Positions 10,880 to 22,428 are shown, counted from the stretch's first letter. The stretch is DNA of 64,000 bases from Apodospora peruviana (GCA_033439685.1 JAUEDM010000007.1:3462501-3526500); one strand, 5' to 3'. Numbers and translations: made by a program. The notes: generated by a model from the sequence alone, not told the origin.

Positions 10880-11742
10880 CAGAGGTGATAGTCGACGAGT
10901 CTATGTCCCCGTTGTTAGGTGTAGTGTAATGTTCCCGAAATAACCCCAACCACAAACCGGCCGGATGAGACGTCGGCAGAGCTGTCAGACCACGGGAGTG
11001 CAGATCTTTTCTCCATGCACGATCGTGAATGCACGCGTGCCCGGATCGAGGTACCATACGATTCTGCTTGGCATGCACGACACTGACAACACCGCAACAG
11101 ACCAGACGGTAACCAATGAGCACCTGCGCGTGCCGCGCCTTACCCCTTTTCTGCAAGGACCAGGGCAGAAAACAAGTAATTTCAGGCCAGATGCACCACC
11201 CCAGATGTAGTACGGGATGGGACGCAGGGCCTTGGGCGATGACGATCTCGTATAAATGGCACCATGAAAAGTGTGCTGGTTCGCGGTTTTTGGTATATTC
11301 GAAGCGCAAGTCTTGGGCCGCCGGTGTTTGCGGATGCTACGGCTGGAGTTTGTACGACTCGCGCGCCGTTGAGAATGGTAAGGCAGCGGCATATCTGCAT
11401 GCCAGTGAGGCCTGAGACCATCTGTCCAGCTGCTATTGGCGTCGTTGAGCATCTCGGTACCGGCACATAGAAAGTATGTAAACGCGGTCGCATTCCCTCC
11501 GTCCACCGGCCCAATATTGAGTTGCATGCAGGTGCTCTCAGCCCAAAATCACCGCTTCTGGTCAGTCTTGGCTTTATCCAAGACGAGAACACGAAATCGA
11601 CATACGTCATTGATGCCGAGAAAAACTTGACAGTCGTGATGGGAGGCCCGTCTATAAGTTCCAATGGCAGTCAAGAAAGTCTACACCCGGATCATCAGTA
11701 TCAACCGTTCCAGAGGCAAGCAGCTAAACAGTCTGCCTTACC
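10880..11742. other. Intergenic between galactanase and FAD oxidase
   Basis: No gene is recognised. Overlapping frames on both strands lack family features. A TATAAG element at about 11653 lies some 90 bp before the next ATG. Confidence 0.45.
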
Positions 11743-13233
11743 ATGCTGTCCTCAAAGATGCCCTTGCTGGGCCTTCTCGCTCTCGCGCTGCATCATGCTC
11801 TGGCCGACACCTGCTCCTCGGTCGAGGAGACCACCACGATCGAGGTATCCCGCCCTCTCCAGCTGTCCTACATTGCCGAACAGCAGGAATACTGGTCCAC
11901 CTCGTGCGCCGCCCTGACGCCTACCTGCATCATCTTCCCCAAGTCCGCGGCCGAGGTTGCCGTCGTCGTCCGCATCCTCAACGAAAACTCGGAAAATTTT
12001 GCCGTCAAGTCTGGCGGCCACAACCCCAACAACTACTTTGCCAGTGTTGAGGGCGGCCCCCTGATCTCCACCCAAAAGCTCGACCAAGCCATGCTCAACC
12101 AAGAAACAGGCATCGTCAGAGTTGGCCCCGGCAACCGGCTAGACGGACTCGCCGCCAAGCTGCAGGGCACCGGCTGGACCTTTGTGGGTGGAAGAATCGG
12201 CAACACCGGTGTGGGCGGCCTGGTTCTCGGCGGCGGCCTGTCGTACATGTCGGCTCAGTATGGGTGGTCCGCTTCGTCGGTCGTGGAGTACGAGCTTGTC
12301 CTCCCCAACGCCACGGTCATCTCGGTGACCGCCACCGACCACCCGGACCTATTCAAAGCCCTCAAGGGAGGGGGCAACAACTTCGGCATAGTCACCACGT
12401 ACGTCGTCCAAGCCTACCGCCAGGGCAAGGTCTGGGGCGGCAACCTGTTCTTCGCGCGCACGCCAAAGACAGACGCGAAGCTGCTTAAAGCCGTGCGCGA
12501 CTTTACCGAGTACAACACCGACGACAAGGCCGCCGTGATCGTCACCGCCGAGCGCACAAACGTCAATCTCGTCGACAGCTGGATCCTGTTCCTCTTCTAT
12601 GACGGCGCCACACCGCCACCGGGGACCTTTGACAACTTCACGTCGGTTGGACCGCTGCTCAACGACTGCCGCACGCGCACGTACGCCGACCTGATGGCTT
12701 TTAGCAACTGGGTCATCGTCCCGCTCTCGGTCGTGACGATCGGCACCGAGACGATCCCTTTGCCTTCCGCAAACCACCAGGACGTCATGACGGCCATCCA
12801 CGCGCACTGGCGCAACGTGTCGTCTACCGTCCTCGCGGTACCTGGCGTCGTGGCATCGATTGCGTTCCAGCCGTTTCCGAAACGTATCGCCGAGGCGGCT
12901 AGAGAGAAAAGTCCTGACCTGATTGATTGCGATGCGGATGCGCACAGGATGATTCTGGAGATCAATTACAGTTTTGTGCTACCGAGCGACTACGAGCGCA
13001 TGGCGAACACGATGCAGGCTACCTATGGCGGGATCAGGGAAAAGGTGCTGGCGTGGCAGCGCGACGGGACGCTGCCTGATGTGTATCTGCCGCTGTTTAT
13101 GAACTATGGCTTCTTTCGGGAGGACTATTTTGCTAGACTGAGGCCGGAGAGTCGGGCGCTGGCGAGGCAGGTGGCCGCGAGCGTGGATCCGGATGGGCTG
13201 TTTCGGAGCAGGACGGGAGGGTGGAAGCCGTGA
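11743..13233 (+). CDS. Secreted FAD-linked oxidoreductase, berberine-bridge-enzyme type
   Basis: An intronless 496-residue protein with a signal peptide (MLSSKMPLLGLLALALHHALA). A FAD_binding_4 (PCMH/VAO) domain covers about 55-225: KSGGH with the flavin-linking His93, the GGRIGNTGVGGLVLGGGLSY loop and GGGNNFGIVTTY. The second cysteine attachment site of bicovalent family members is absent, so only 8-alpha-histidyl linkage is expected. The BBE motif NYGFFREDYFARLR ends the protein at about 452-467. Such enzymes oxidise sugars, alcohols or secondary metabolites; nearby genes do not identify the substrate. Confidence 0.92.
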   Translation: MLSSKMPLLGLLALALHHALADTCSSVEETTTIEVSRPLQLSYIAEQQEYWSTSCAALTPTCIIFPKSAAEVAVVVRILNENSENFAVKSGGHNPNNYFASVEGGPLISTQKLDQAMLNQETGIVRVGPGNRLDGLAAKLQGTGWTFVGGRIGNTGVGGLVLGGGLSYMSAQYGWSASSVVEYELVLPNATVISVTATDHPDLFKALKGGGNNFGIVTTYVVQAYRQGKVWGGNLFFARTPKTDAKLLKAVRDFTEYNTDDKAAVIVTAERTNVNLVDSWILFLFYDGATPPPGTFDNFTSVGPLLNDCRTRTYADLMAFSNWVIVPLSVVTIGTETIPLPSANHQDVMTAIHAHWRNVSSTVLAVPGVVASIAFQPFPKRIAEAAREKSPDLIDCDADAHRMILEINYSFVLPSDYERMANTMQATYGGIREKVLAWQRDGTLPDVYLPLFMNYGFFREDYFARLRPESRALARQVAASVDPDGLFRSRTGGWKP

Positions 13234-14756
13234 TGCGGCTTACCTTGCAGAGAGGTGGTGGTGGTGTTGAGGATCTTCTTGGGTGTTTTTTTTGGTAAGA
13301 ACATATCAGTTGGCGGAGATGATCAGTGTCCGGTACCCAATAAAGGGGAATTTTATCTACCGGCAGTGTTGATACCCAGTTATTCAAGAGTGAAACCATT
13401 CAGAGCTTGAGGGACATTGCTGATGGGGAGAAGGGAAGCTGCCATGAGACCCTCAAGAAATTTGATAAATATTTCTAGTCTCCAGTTTCTGTTGACTCTC
13501 GGGAGGCCGCATCCTGCCTGGGCTGGATAAAACAATGGCGAGCAAACAAAATGATGAAGACAGACGGGGACACCGAGGAGGGAGTCGGTCTCCAGTACAT
13601 CTGTTTAACCTCCAGCCCGGCCTCCACTCAGCCTTCCAGACATACTCTAGGCAGCAGCCGGCCAGAGAATCAACGACGGGTCGGTTGCCCATTCTGTGGG
13701 TCGGATGACAGCAAATGTGAAGAGATGGAAGCGACAAAGATCGGGCGGGATGTGGATCCCATCGGGCAGGTACTTTTCCGTCTGTCCCGTCTTCCGCAAT
13801 CATTGACAAGTGCTTGACAATTTGACGGCCTCAGTTGATGAGTTATATCAGGTCCGTACCTGTTGAAGTCCCCCATTTTGTTTGCTCTTCGGCTCTGTAC
13901 AGGAAGAAGACTTCGACCTCGGAAGGGGCAGGTTCGTATTGAAGCCAACCCGTCACGGTTGCCCTCCCATCTCTTCACACAAAGGAAACTTGGATGGTAT
14001 GGCAGGTGCAGCTGAGATTGCCCGGCATTACCCGACGCCTACTCCTGCGCCGGCCCATGTTGCAGTTTGATAACGGCATCAATCAAGAAAGTCACGATAC
14101 GCTTCAGAGTACCACGCCGATGGCCGCAGAATCTATGGGACCGGACAAACAATACCCGTAATGGGCACTTCTTCTTCCTTGCTTGAGGCAAGTACAACTC
14201 CTTGGGCAAATCAACGTCGTGCTTTTCGCAAACGAGAACCACCCATGTACTTCTCTCCTTGCTCAACCTTCGCCCTCTGTCGGTCAGTCAGTTCTTCATT
14301 ACATCTCAAGTATGAGTTTCCGGGCAATTCACCTCCGTTTCTGGAGGTCGCTACTCCAAACCTAGGCGCCTGTTGTGACGACGGCTAGTAGTGGGTTAGG
14401 AATGGTGACCCTAACCCTGGAAACCTTATCCAGCAAAGTTCCTTGACCCGAACCTTGCTGAAGTGTCATGATGCCTTCAGGCCCTTGCAGCTTATCTAAT
14501 CTATCTAATGCTTGGCCTGTGCGCTAGCATGCGCCAGCCCTGATTAGCTTGCTGTGGAGTCAGGCAGCCAGCGTCTTCAATCAAGCCAGCTAGCCAGCCA
14601 CATTAGTAAGCCAGCTTTTCCTGCATCATGTGACGGTCGGTGCGATTGAACCTTGATTGAATTGATTGCGACCGTCAACGGTATATAACCCATTAGAATT
14701 CCGAAGGTTAGCACCTTGGTATTCTGGCATCCTTTTGCGATTGAGGGGGGTTTGGT
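13234..14756. other. Long intergenic stretch, no gene recognised
   Basis: Only short random-looking open frames are present. A telomere-like inverted repeat lies at 14393-14417 and AGCCAGC-rich sequence at about 14560-14625. Confidence 0.5.
14393..14417. repeat. Inverted repeat with telomere-like arms
   Basis: GGGTTAGG (14393-14400) and CCTAACCC (14410-14417) are exact inverted copies separated by 9 nt. Both arms resemble the fungal TTAGGG telomere unit. Confidence 0.6.
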
Positions 14757-14833
14757 GTAATGGTTTGGGTCATTGCACTGGCTCGTCACATGTCTGTACA
14801 GTCGCAAGGTTAATCATCGTGCTGAGTGTATCA

Positions 14834-15197
14834 GAATGTGTAACAACCTGTGTATGGGTGTCCTTGACAACATAAGAACCACAAGAGTCTCTGTTGCTCC
14901 ACAGAGCACAAAGGGGTTAGGTCTTAGGTAGGGGGTAATCACAAAGAGTATTGGTTCCAAAGAACACACAAGAAACGCAGTTGACACAACAACTATTGCC
15001 AAAGCACTTGTTATTGATTACTGCCGTAATAATTACTCTAAGATAGTGCCAGACTCTCGCGACTATATAGAAATACTACGAGCAATGAGAATGGACCCGA
15101 CCTTTCATGCCAAGCCGTCGTCGGGATCGCGAAACAGCTGTAGACAGCTGTCACCAGGTGCTAGCCTTCCTGACCAATCCAGGCTCGTAACAGAATG
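14834..15197. mobile_element. Solo LTR (354 bp) with 5-bp target duplication GAATG
   Basis: GAATG at 14834-14838 and again at 15193-15197 flank 14839-15192, which begins TGTAAC and ends GTAACA, the TG...CA ends expected of an LTR. Deleting the insert and one GAATG rejoins the interrupted TPR unit, whose sister units read ATCAGGATGCTCCGAGCC on the plus strand. A TATA-like box (CTATATAG) occurs at about 15063-15070. No internal retrotransposon genes are present, so this is the recombined remnant of a longer element. Confidence 0.85.
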
Positions 15198-18105
15198 CTT
15201 CGAGCCCAGCACTTCCATCTGTCGCGCCAATATCTGCCGGTACAGCTACTCTGACCGCAATCGTAAGGTTATTCATCGTGTTAACTGTATCAGGATGCTC
15301 CGAGCCCAACATTTTCGTCTGTAGCGCCAATGTCTGCCGGTACAGCTGCTCGGCCTTGCTGGCCTTGCCCTGATCGCTGACCGCATTCGCAAGGTTAGTC
15401 ATCGTCCTGAGTGTATCAGGATGCTCCGAGCCTAGCACTTTCGTCTGTAGCGCCAATGTCTGCCGGTAAAGCTGCTCGGCCTCGCTGGCCTTGCCCTGAT
15501 TGCGGACCGCAACCGCAAGGTAATTCATCGTCATGAGTGTATCAGGATACTCCGAGCCTAACAATTTCGTCTGCAGCACTAATGTCTGCCGGTACAACTT
15601 CTCGGCCTCGCTGTAGTTGCCAAGTATATAACTGCCGCCAGCCATGCCGAAAAGAAGGCTTGACTTAGCAATCTCATCTATCGAATCACCTCCGGACTTC
15701 AACACTGTCAAGCCATGTGGAAGGTATCTTGTCCACACACTTCTATTCTCATGTTTGGGATGGGGGAAGACCCTTGCGAGATGTTGCAGCACTTTAGAGG
15801 CCCAATCTCCTTGCTTTCCTACCTGTGCCAGCCAGTTTAACATTGATAGTTGAACTAGCCGGTGGATATCGTACGCATCTTGCTATTGACGCTGAGTGAC
15901 AAATGCGTATGCTTTGAGAGTGCCGAGTGCTTCTATTGCCTCCCTTTTTGTTAGTGCTAGCAGTAGTAAAAATTGCGGAATATCCTTCTCGACTAGAAAG
16001 CTCATGCATCTTAGGTAGTCTGCTGCTAGGGGATAGTGCTTTGAAATGTGCTGAAACGAAATCAGCCATGTCGTGGCAATCGGGTTTTGGCTGTTGTCAT
16101 AGCGATGTAGATCATCAAAATCCCTGCTTAGGAGATCGATCACTTCCTCACCACTTGATAAACATAGCTCAAAGTACTCCGTAGTTGAGATCTGATTCCT
16201 AGCCATAAATGCAGACGCCTGCCGTATAGCCAGGGGTAGATACGTGAGGAACTCCAGCAACTTCATTGTGCGTTCGGTGTTGTGCATTTGATGTTCATAA
16301 AGGTGCGTTTTGAAAAGTGCGAGACCTTCATCTTTGTTCATTTCTTCGACGGCAATAACATCACGGGCTGGGATGTTAAGCTTCCATACGACATCATGAC
16401 TCCGCGTTGTGAACAGAATAGAGCCTTTAGGGTTGGATGGGAGATAGGCGGTCAGATGTATGCTGTCAAAGAGAAGCTTCGTATCATCGGCGTTATCAAG
16501 GACTAAGAGCCAGCTGCGGGCATCTTTGCGGCTCAACGCAGCCTTGACCAGTGTCTTAACGTCGGCCGTATCCTCGTTAATCCTGGCAATTTGAAGTCGT
16601 CGACCTATCTCTCGGTAGGCATTTTCAAAATTTGTTGTGTCCATGGCTGGAACCCAGAAAACGGAGCAGTCTTGGTACTTCTTGCGAACCCGGAAGGCGG
16701 TTTCAAGGGCGATCTGTGTCTTCCCGATGCCTCCGAGACCCTCAGTAGCGACCCACTGGCATCTGTCTTCGTCTGCAAGGGGCGGAACGCGCTCGAGAAG
16801 CCTTCTAAGAATTGATTCTCGTCCGACAAAGTCTTTGTTCCTATCGAATAGGACGACCCAGGAGCACTTCAATGGATGTAATACAACTTACAAGCTAGCG
16901 TTGGAAAGAGAATTTCAAATTCGAGGTTGAAACTTACGTACTAGTAGCCGCCATGACTTCGACACTGAGTGGAAAGCTGGGAATGGGTCGCTCAGGTCGC
17001 CATCTCAACGCCTGAGGCTCTCTCTGAGCACCATCATCTCAGCCGATTGCAAGCCCGAAATCTGGACTAGGCCAGCCTCATCACCTTGACTCGGCCCATC
17101 TTTAGATTCCAATAATGCCATAACTACCATATCAATGCAGGAAGATACTGTATCCTGTTCTAGATACCCGGTTGTATATGTGCGGACCTTGCCCAAATTC
17201 TCCCACTCTTCCAGCTCAATATCTTCCAGGCCGCGATCAACGCTAAAACGCGAGTACGTGTCTTTAATGTTTCGAAACCGCTTCTGCACCCTTTCCGCTG
17301 TCGTATCAGACTCAGTGGCCATCTTCTTAAGCGCCTCTACCAACTTCAGAGGGCTTGTTTTGGGGGAGGAAGGAAACTTGATAACGCGAGCTAGGCCGGT
17401 TCCAATGCTGACAACACAAGCAATTCTTCGTCCAGGGAATACAAGTCTCGCTTCCTCGAGTACCTGTTCGACAGGGTTGTTGTATCCAAGTCCGGCATCT
17501 AGGAACGTTTCCTGTTCCCCTTCATCCCCAATATCAATCGGATCAAAGTAAGTAGGTGCTGCAGAAGTCGCACGACATGCCTCCCAGATTGTGCAGTTGA
17601 ACGTTGAGTTATTGCGTATATTGTACGTCCGGAACAGCCTGGGACCGTTTCGAGCTCGAACGTCTTGCTGAGGTATGGCACATACAAAGCTGAGAATACG
17701 AGAATTAGTCGGCTGACCACTAAAGAGCTTCAAGACTACATACGCTTTGCAGGAGAATTTTGAACGGTCAAGCATTCTTTCCTCGCCGTACCCAAGGCGC
17801 CGTTCAAGGAGCGACTTTACCACCTCTTCCAGTTTCCGGCAATCAAACTTGTTGTTCTTGAGGTAGGTTTTGACAGAAAAGATCTCCTTTGCGATCCGGA
17901 CATACCCCTTTCGGGCCTCAGGTATCGATAAACGCACCCGTCCTAGCAACAGAGCGATTAAACTACAGTATAGCATGTATTGGTTATCATAGACATAAAG
18001 TTATGTTTTGAAGAGGTAGGACTTACCCTCCGGTGGATGTCCTACCAATAAGATCGAAGAAGTCAGCCGGTAAAGGATCGTCGGCCATGTCTAGGTCGTG
18101 CTTAA

Positions 18106-18123
18106 CCCCCCCCCCCCCCCCCC
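18106..18123 (-). repeat. G18 homopolymer inside the patatin coding region
   Basis: Eighteen uninterrupted C on the plus strand (G on the coding strand) lie just after the ILEEIM codons of the patatin domain. Conserved sequence on both sides needs 17 or 20 G (2 modulo 3) to share one frame; 18 does not fit. Confidence 0.85.
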
Positions 18124-18265
18124 ATAATCTCCTCAAGAATCAAGAGCTCGGAGAGTCCACGGATGCCCCCGCCGTCTAGCCAGTTGTCAGTAACATAAGC
18201 AATGGCAACTAGATTCGACCACAATGCTTACCCAAAGCTAACAGGCACAGTGGTTTATTATCCAT

Positions 18266-18999
18266 CTTATCAGGATATCTTGAGACAGAAATTCAAGGTA
18301 CGATGGATGCAGCTGAATATAAAAGATGATGGGGGATGGAAAAGCATGTCGCGTATGGATGAAAATTCGGGGGAGGGATCAGTACTTGATCAGACTACGA
18401 CCACAGCAGCACAGCCCCATGTTGGCTCGTACAGCGGATTCGATTGGTTAGCTGACAGCCGCTTGAGTATGCAGCTGGTTGTGTTTCGTTTATTGTTTGG
18501 ACGTTATTGGATGGGCAGCTACAGAGATTCCTATTGGTAAAATAAATACACGTCGTGTGTCTCGGCAGGCGCTGTCTAGTCTAGTTGCTTTGGACATGCA
18601 GTGTCGGCCATCCATCTTCTCATTCGCCTCTTGTTAGGCGCCGCCCGACAGACGCACTTGGGCAACGACGGCCTGAAACCCATTTCCGGGCATAACTTGG
18701 CACCCATTTTGAAAATACTCGAGTTCCATCCTCCCCCTCCAATTACCTGATCTACCCAGCACGTCATGTGACTAGGCAGATATGGTTGCCTCAAGCATCA
18801 AGCCAACTGATGGCGGTTGCGGGGTAATCAGGCGTTCAAATATTTGTGTCTTTTAACTTCGCTCAATCTTTCGCCCACATTCATAGCTCGAGCATCTGCG
18901 TACCCCCGAAATGAGCGTCTGCATTTTCGGTAGACTTCTCTTCTCCAAGCATCTAGTCCTCCATCATTTCGTTCGGTTTTTTATCTCTTAGCGATCAAC
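18266..18999. other. Divergent intergenic between the two NLR-type genes
   Basis: No gene is recognised. It lies between the start of the patatin NLR (minus) and the NACHT/ankyrin gene (plus), so it probably held both promoters. Confidence 0.5.
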
Positions 19000-21900
19000 A
19001 TGGCTGACCCGTTCGGGATCCTTGGCGTCATCGGCGTCGCGACTCAGCTCATCCAAATGACCGTCCAGTTTGGGCTAGATTGGAAGGACGCCCCATCTGA
19101 TGCAAGAGCTTTCTTTTTCGAACTCCAATTACTTCGAACCGTGCTTCAAGAAACACACAAGAATGTCACCCTGAATCCGGATTTCGTTAATGCATTTGAG
19201 GGTCGTCATTCGACTATCCTTACACATCTCGGAGACCAATCACAGGAGACAGCTGCCAAGTCCACATTATCAGCCTGTGAAGTCGAGTTGGGAAAAATGA
19301 CCAAAGACTTGAAGAAGCGAGCCGAGAGCCATCGAGTAAGCTGGGAGGCGCTGAAAGGAGCATTCACTGCCAAGAAAACGCGAGAATGCGTGGAGAATCT
19401 TCATCGACAGTGTCAGGCTCTAAACAGTATGGCGGCCATCGACGCCATTGCTATTGGGGCAGGTACTCATTGCAAGGTTGTGGAGATGCATGACCACCAG
19501 CTCGGTCGGGAGAAGAAAGAGGAACAGAAACGCATCCTTGAATGGCTCACTCCAATCGATTACGCCTCTCAACAGATCGACTTCATCAGACGGCGGCAGT
19601 CGGGAACTGGTCAATGGCTTTTGCAGTCCCCAGAATTCCAGGACTGGCTGCGGGGGGACAGGAAGACACTGTTCTGTCCCGGGATCCCCGGATCTGGCAA
19701 GACCATTCTCACAGCCACCGTTGTTGAACATCTGACCAACCAGTTCCATAACGACCCGAAAATTGGAATTGCCTACATCTACTGCAACTTCCGGCGAACC
19801 GAGGAACAGAAACTGGACAACTTATTCGCCAGCCTTCTCCGACAGCTTAGCGAGGCACTACCCTCTCTGCCGGACGCCGTGACGGAGCTGCACCAGCGCC
19901 ACAACACGAAACGGACACGACCATCAACGGATGAACTCTCAAAAGCTCTGCAACACATCGCTGCTTCCTTTACAAGAGTGTTTTTGGTCATCGATGCGCT
20001 TGACGAGTGTCAAATATCTGCTGGATGTCGGGCCCAATTGATCGGGGCAGCATTTGACCTCCAAGCGCGATGTGGAGTGAATCTATTCATGACATCCAGG
20101 TTCATCACTGAGATCACTAACAAGTTCGAGAAGCCCAGCTGGTTGGAAATTCGCGCCGCCCAAGAAGATGTGGAAAGATATCTCGAAGATCACATCAAAC
20201 AATCATCATCTGCGATCCAAAAGATGCAGAAGGAGATCAAGGCAGTGATCTCCGACGCTGTTGATGGGATGTATGGGCCCCCCTAAACTATAATTAGGAA
20301 TGTGTACGAAGCACAAACTGACGGGAATAGGTTTCTCTTGGCGCGGATTTATTTCGACTTACTTCAGAGCGAAATTGAACCGAAGAAAATTCGGAAAGCA
20401 GTGCAAGGATTGCGGAAGCAAGTCGCCGGCTCAGGAGAGAAACAGAGAATAGAAGTACTACGCCTGGCCTATGACGATGTGATAAAGAGAATCAACGACC
20501 AGGAACGAGGTCGTCGAGACCTTGCAAATCGGGTTCTATCATGGATAACATGCACTAAGCGGCCGCTTAAAACAATCGAACTTCAGCATGCTCTTACAGT
20601 TGACGCTGGCGACTCGGAGCTAAATGAAGACGACCTTTTGCAGGTTGAAGAGATAGTGGCAGTGTGTGCTGGTTTGGTAACCATCGACGAAGAAAGCGCC
20701 ATCATCGGACTCGTTCATTTCACGACGCAGGAGTACTTCCAGGGAAAGTTCCCGAATGCGGAGCAGGAAATCACAAACATTTGCCTCACGTACCTTTCTT
20801 TTAGCAAATTCCAGACGGGCCCATGCGAAACGGATGACAAGTTCGAGCAACGGCTGCAAAACAACCCGCTATACGACTATGCGGCACGGAACTGGGGGCA
20901 CCATGCTCGACAGACCGCAATATCACCTGAAGAGGTTGATCAGTTTCTTATGTTTCTTACAAGTCCTACTCTAATCGAGGCATCAAGTCAAGCGCTACTT
21001 GTAACCAAGGGATGGTCCGGACATTTCAACTATAGCCAGGCGTTTCCAAAGCATATGACTGGTGTTCATGTAGCGGCATATTTCGGGGTAGGAGAAGCGG
21101 TTGCAGAACTTCTCCAGGCCGGCGCCGAGGTGAATGCCAAGACCAATCATGGCGAGACGCCGCTTCACTTGGCTTCTAGGTACGGCCACGACACAGTCGT
21201 GCAGCAGCTTCTCCAGGCCGGCGCCGAGATGAACGCCAAGGAGGATGATGGCATGACGCCGCTTCACTGGGCTTCTTTGTACGGCCAAGACATAGTCGTG
21301 CAGCAGCTTCTTCAGGCCGGCGCCGAGGTGAATGCCAAGACCAATCATGGCAGGACGCCGCTTCACTGGGCTTCTTTGTACGGCCACGACATAGTCGTGC
21401 AGCAGCTTCTCCAGGCCGGCGCCGAGGTTAACGCCAAGGAGGATAATGGCAGGATGTCGCTTCACTGGGCTTCTTTGTACGGCCAAGACGTAGTCGTGCA
21501 GCAGCTTCTCCAGGCTGACGCCGAGATGAACGCCAAGGAAGAGGATGGCAGGACGCCGCTTCACTGGGCTTCTAGCGAGGGCCACGACACAGTCGTGCAG
21601 CAGCTTCTCCAGGCCGGCGTTGAGGTGAACGCCAAGACCAATCATGGCAGGACGCCGCTTCACTGGGCTTCTAGCGAGGGCCACGACACAGTCGTGCAGC
21701 AGCTTCTCCAGGCCGGCGTTGAGGTGAACGCCAAGACCAATCATGGCAGGACGCCGCTTCACTGGGCTTCCAGCAACGGCCACGACACAGTCGTGCAGCA
21801 GCTTCTCCAGGCCGGCGCCGAGGTTAACGCCAAGGAGGATAATGGCAGGATGTCGCTTCACTGGGCCTCTTTGTACGGCCACGACACAGTCGTGCAGCAG

Positions 21901-22428
21901 CTTCTCCAGGCCGGCGCCGAGATAAACGCCAAGGAGGATGATGGCAGGACGCCGCTTCACTTGGCTTCTAGCAAGGGTCAAGACACAGTCGTGCAGCAGT
22001 TTCTCCAGGCTGGCGCCGAGATGAACGCCAAGGAGGATGAAGGCAGGACGCCGCTTCACTTGGCTTCTAGCAAGGGCCACGACACAGTCGTGCAGCAGCT
22101 TCTCCAGGCCGGCGCCGAGATGAACGCCAAGGAGGATGATGGCAGGACGCCGCTTCATTTGGCTTCTAGCGAGGACCACGACATAGTCGTGCAGCGGCTT
22201 CTCCAAGCCGGCGCCGAGATCAACGGCAAGACCAATCATGGAAGGACGCCGCTTCACTGGGCTTCTTTGTACGGCCACGACACAGTCGTGCAGCAGCTTC
22301 TCCAGGCCGGCGCCGAGGTGAATGCCAAGGAGGATGATGGCGGGACGCCGCTTCACTGGGCTTCTTTGTACGGCCAAGACATAGTCGTGCAGCAGCTTCT
22401 CCAGGCCGGCGCCAAAACGGTTGTATAA
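19000..22428 (+). CDS. NACHT-ankyrin STAND (NLR-like) protein
   Basis: Two exons, 19000-20270 and 20331-22428, give 1122 residues; the 60-nt intron (GTATGG...AATAG) restores the usual VDGMFLLAR block. The N-terminal domain (about 1-150, MADPFGILGVIGVATQLIQM) belongs to the fungal STAND N-terminal type. NACHT follows: Walker A GIPGSGKT (about 228-235), Walker B VFLVIDALDEC (about 327-337). A helical linker precedes ankyrin repeats from about 668 to the end, one divergent and then 13 of exactly 33 residues. Such proteins are thought to sense ligands through the repeats, oligomerise through NACHT and trigger a response through the N-terminal domain. No stop or frameshift is seen, unlike the neighbouring patatin NLR. 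Confidence 0.92.
21121..22407 (+). repeat. Thirteen tandem 99-bp ankyrin-encoding units
   Basis: Thirteen units of exactly 99 bp (1287 bp) start at each GGCGCCGAG-type GAE codon block. Units differ mainly at a few codons: KTNH/KEDD/KEDN, PLHW/PLHL/SLHW and LYG/SEG/SKG/SNG. Neighbouring units are nearly identical at DNA level, as expected from repeated unequal exchange or gene conversion. Confidence 0.95.

Larger units (their letters stand above)
14757..18265 (-). pseudogene. Patatin / NB-ARC / TPR NLR-type gene, disrupted
   Basis: Inferred exons run 18265-18232, 18175-18027, 17962-17744, 17689 into a linker near 16935, then NB-ARC and TPR to about 14757. The patatin-like phospholipase domain has LLALDGGGIRGLS and the DLIGRTSTGG elbow. 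NB-ARC has the P-loop GLGGIGKT near 16730 and LLVLDNADD. At least three TPR units of 42 residues (GKASEAEQLYRQTLALQTKV) follow. This is the fungal patatin-NLR (PLP-1/PNT-like) architecture linked to allorecognition cell death. Lesions: an 18-G tract puts the gene out of phase; in-frame TGA at 17007-17005 and TAG at 15885-15883; a net 26-nt loss near 15235-15240 in the TPRs; and a solo LTR at 14839-15192. Confidence 0.85.

Noticed and set aside
20995..22377. A 460-codon open frame on the minus strand with regular repeats
   Set aside because: It is the antisense shadow of the 99-bp ankyrin units; equal-length repeats keep any stop-free frame open. No family features.
21121..22407. Regular repeats as a CRISPR-like array
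   Set aside because: Units are contiguous coding repeats in an ankyrin gene, without spacers, in a eukaryote.
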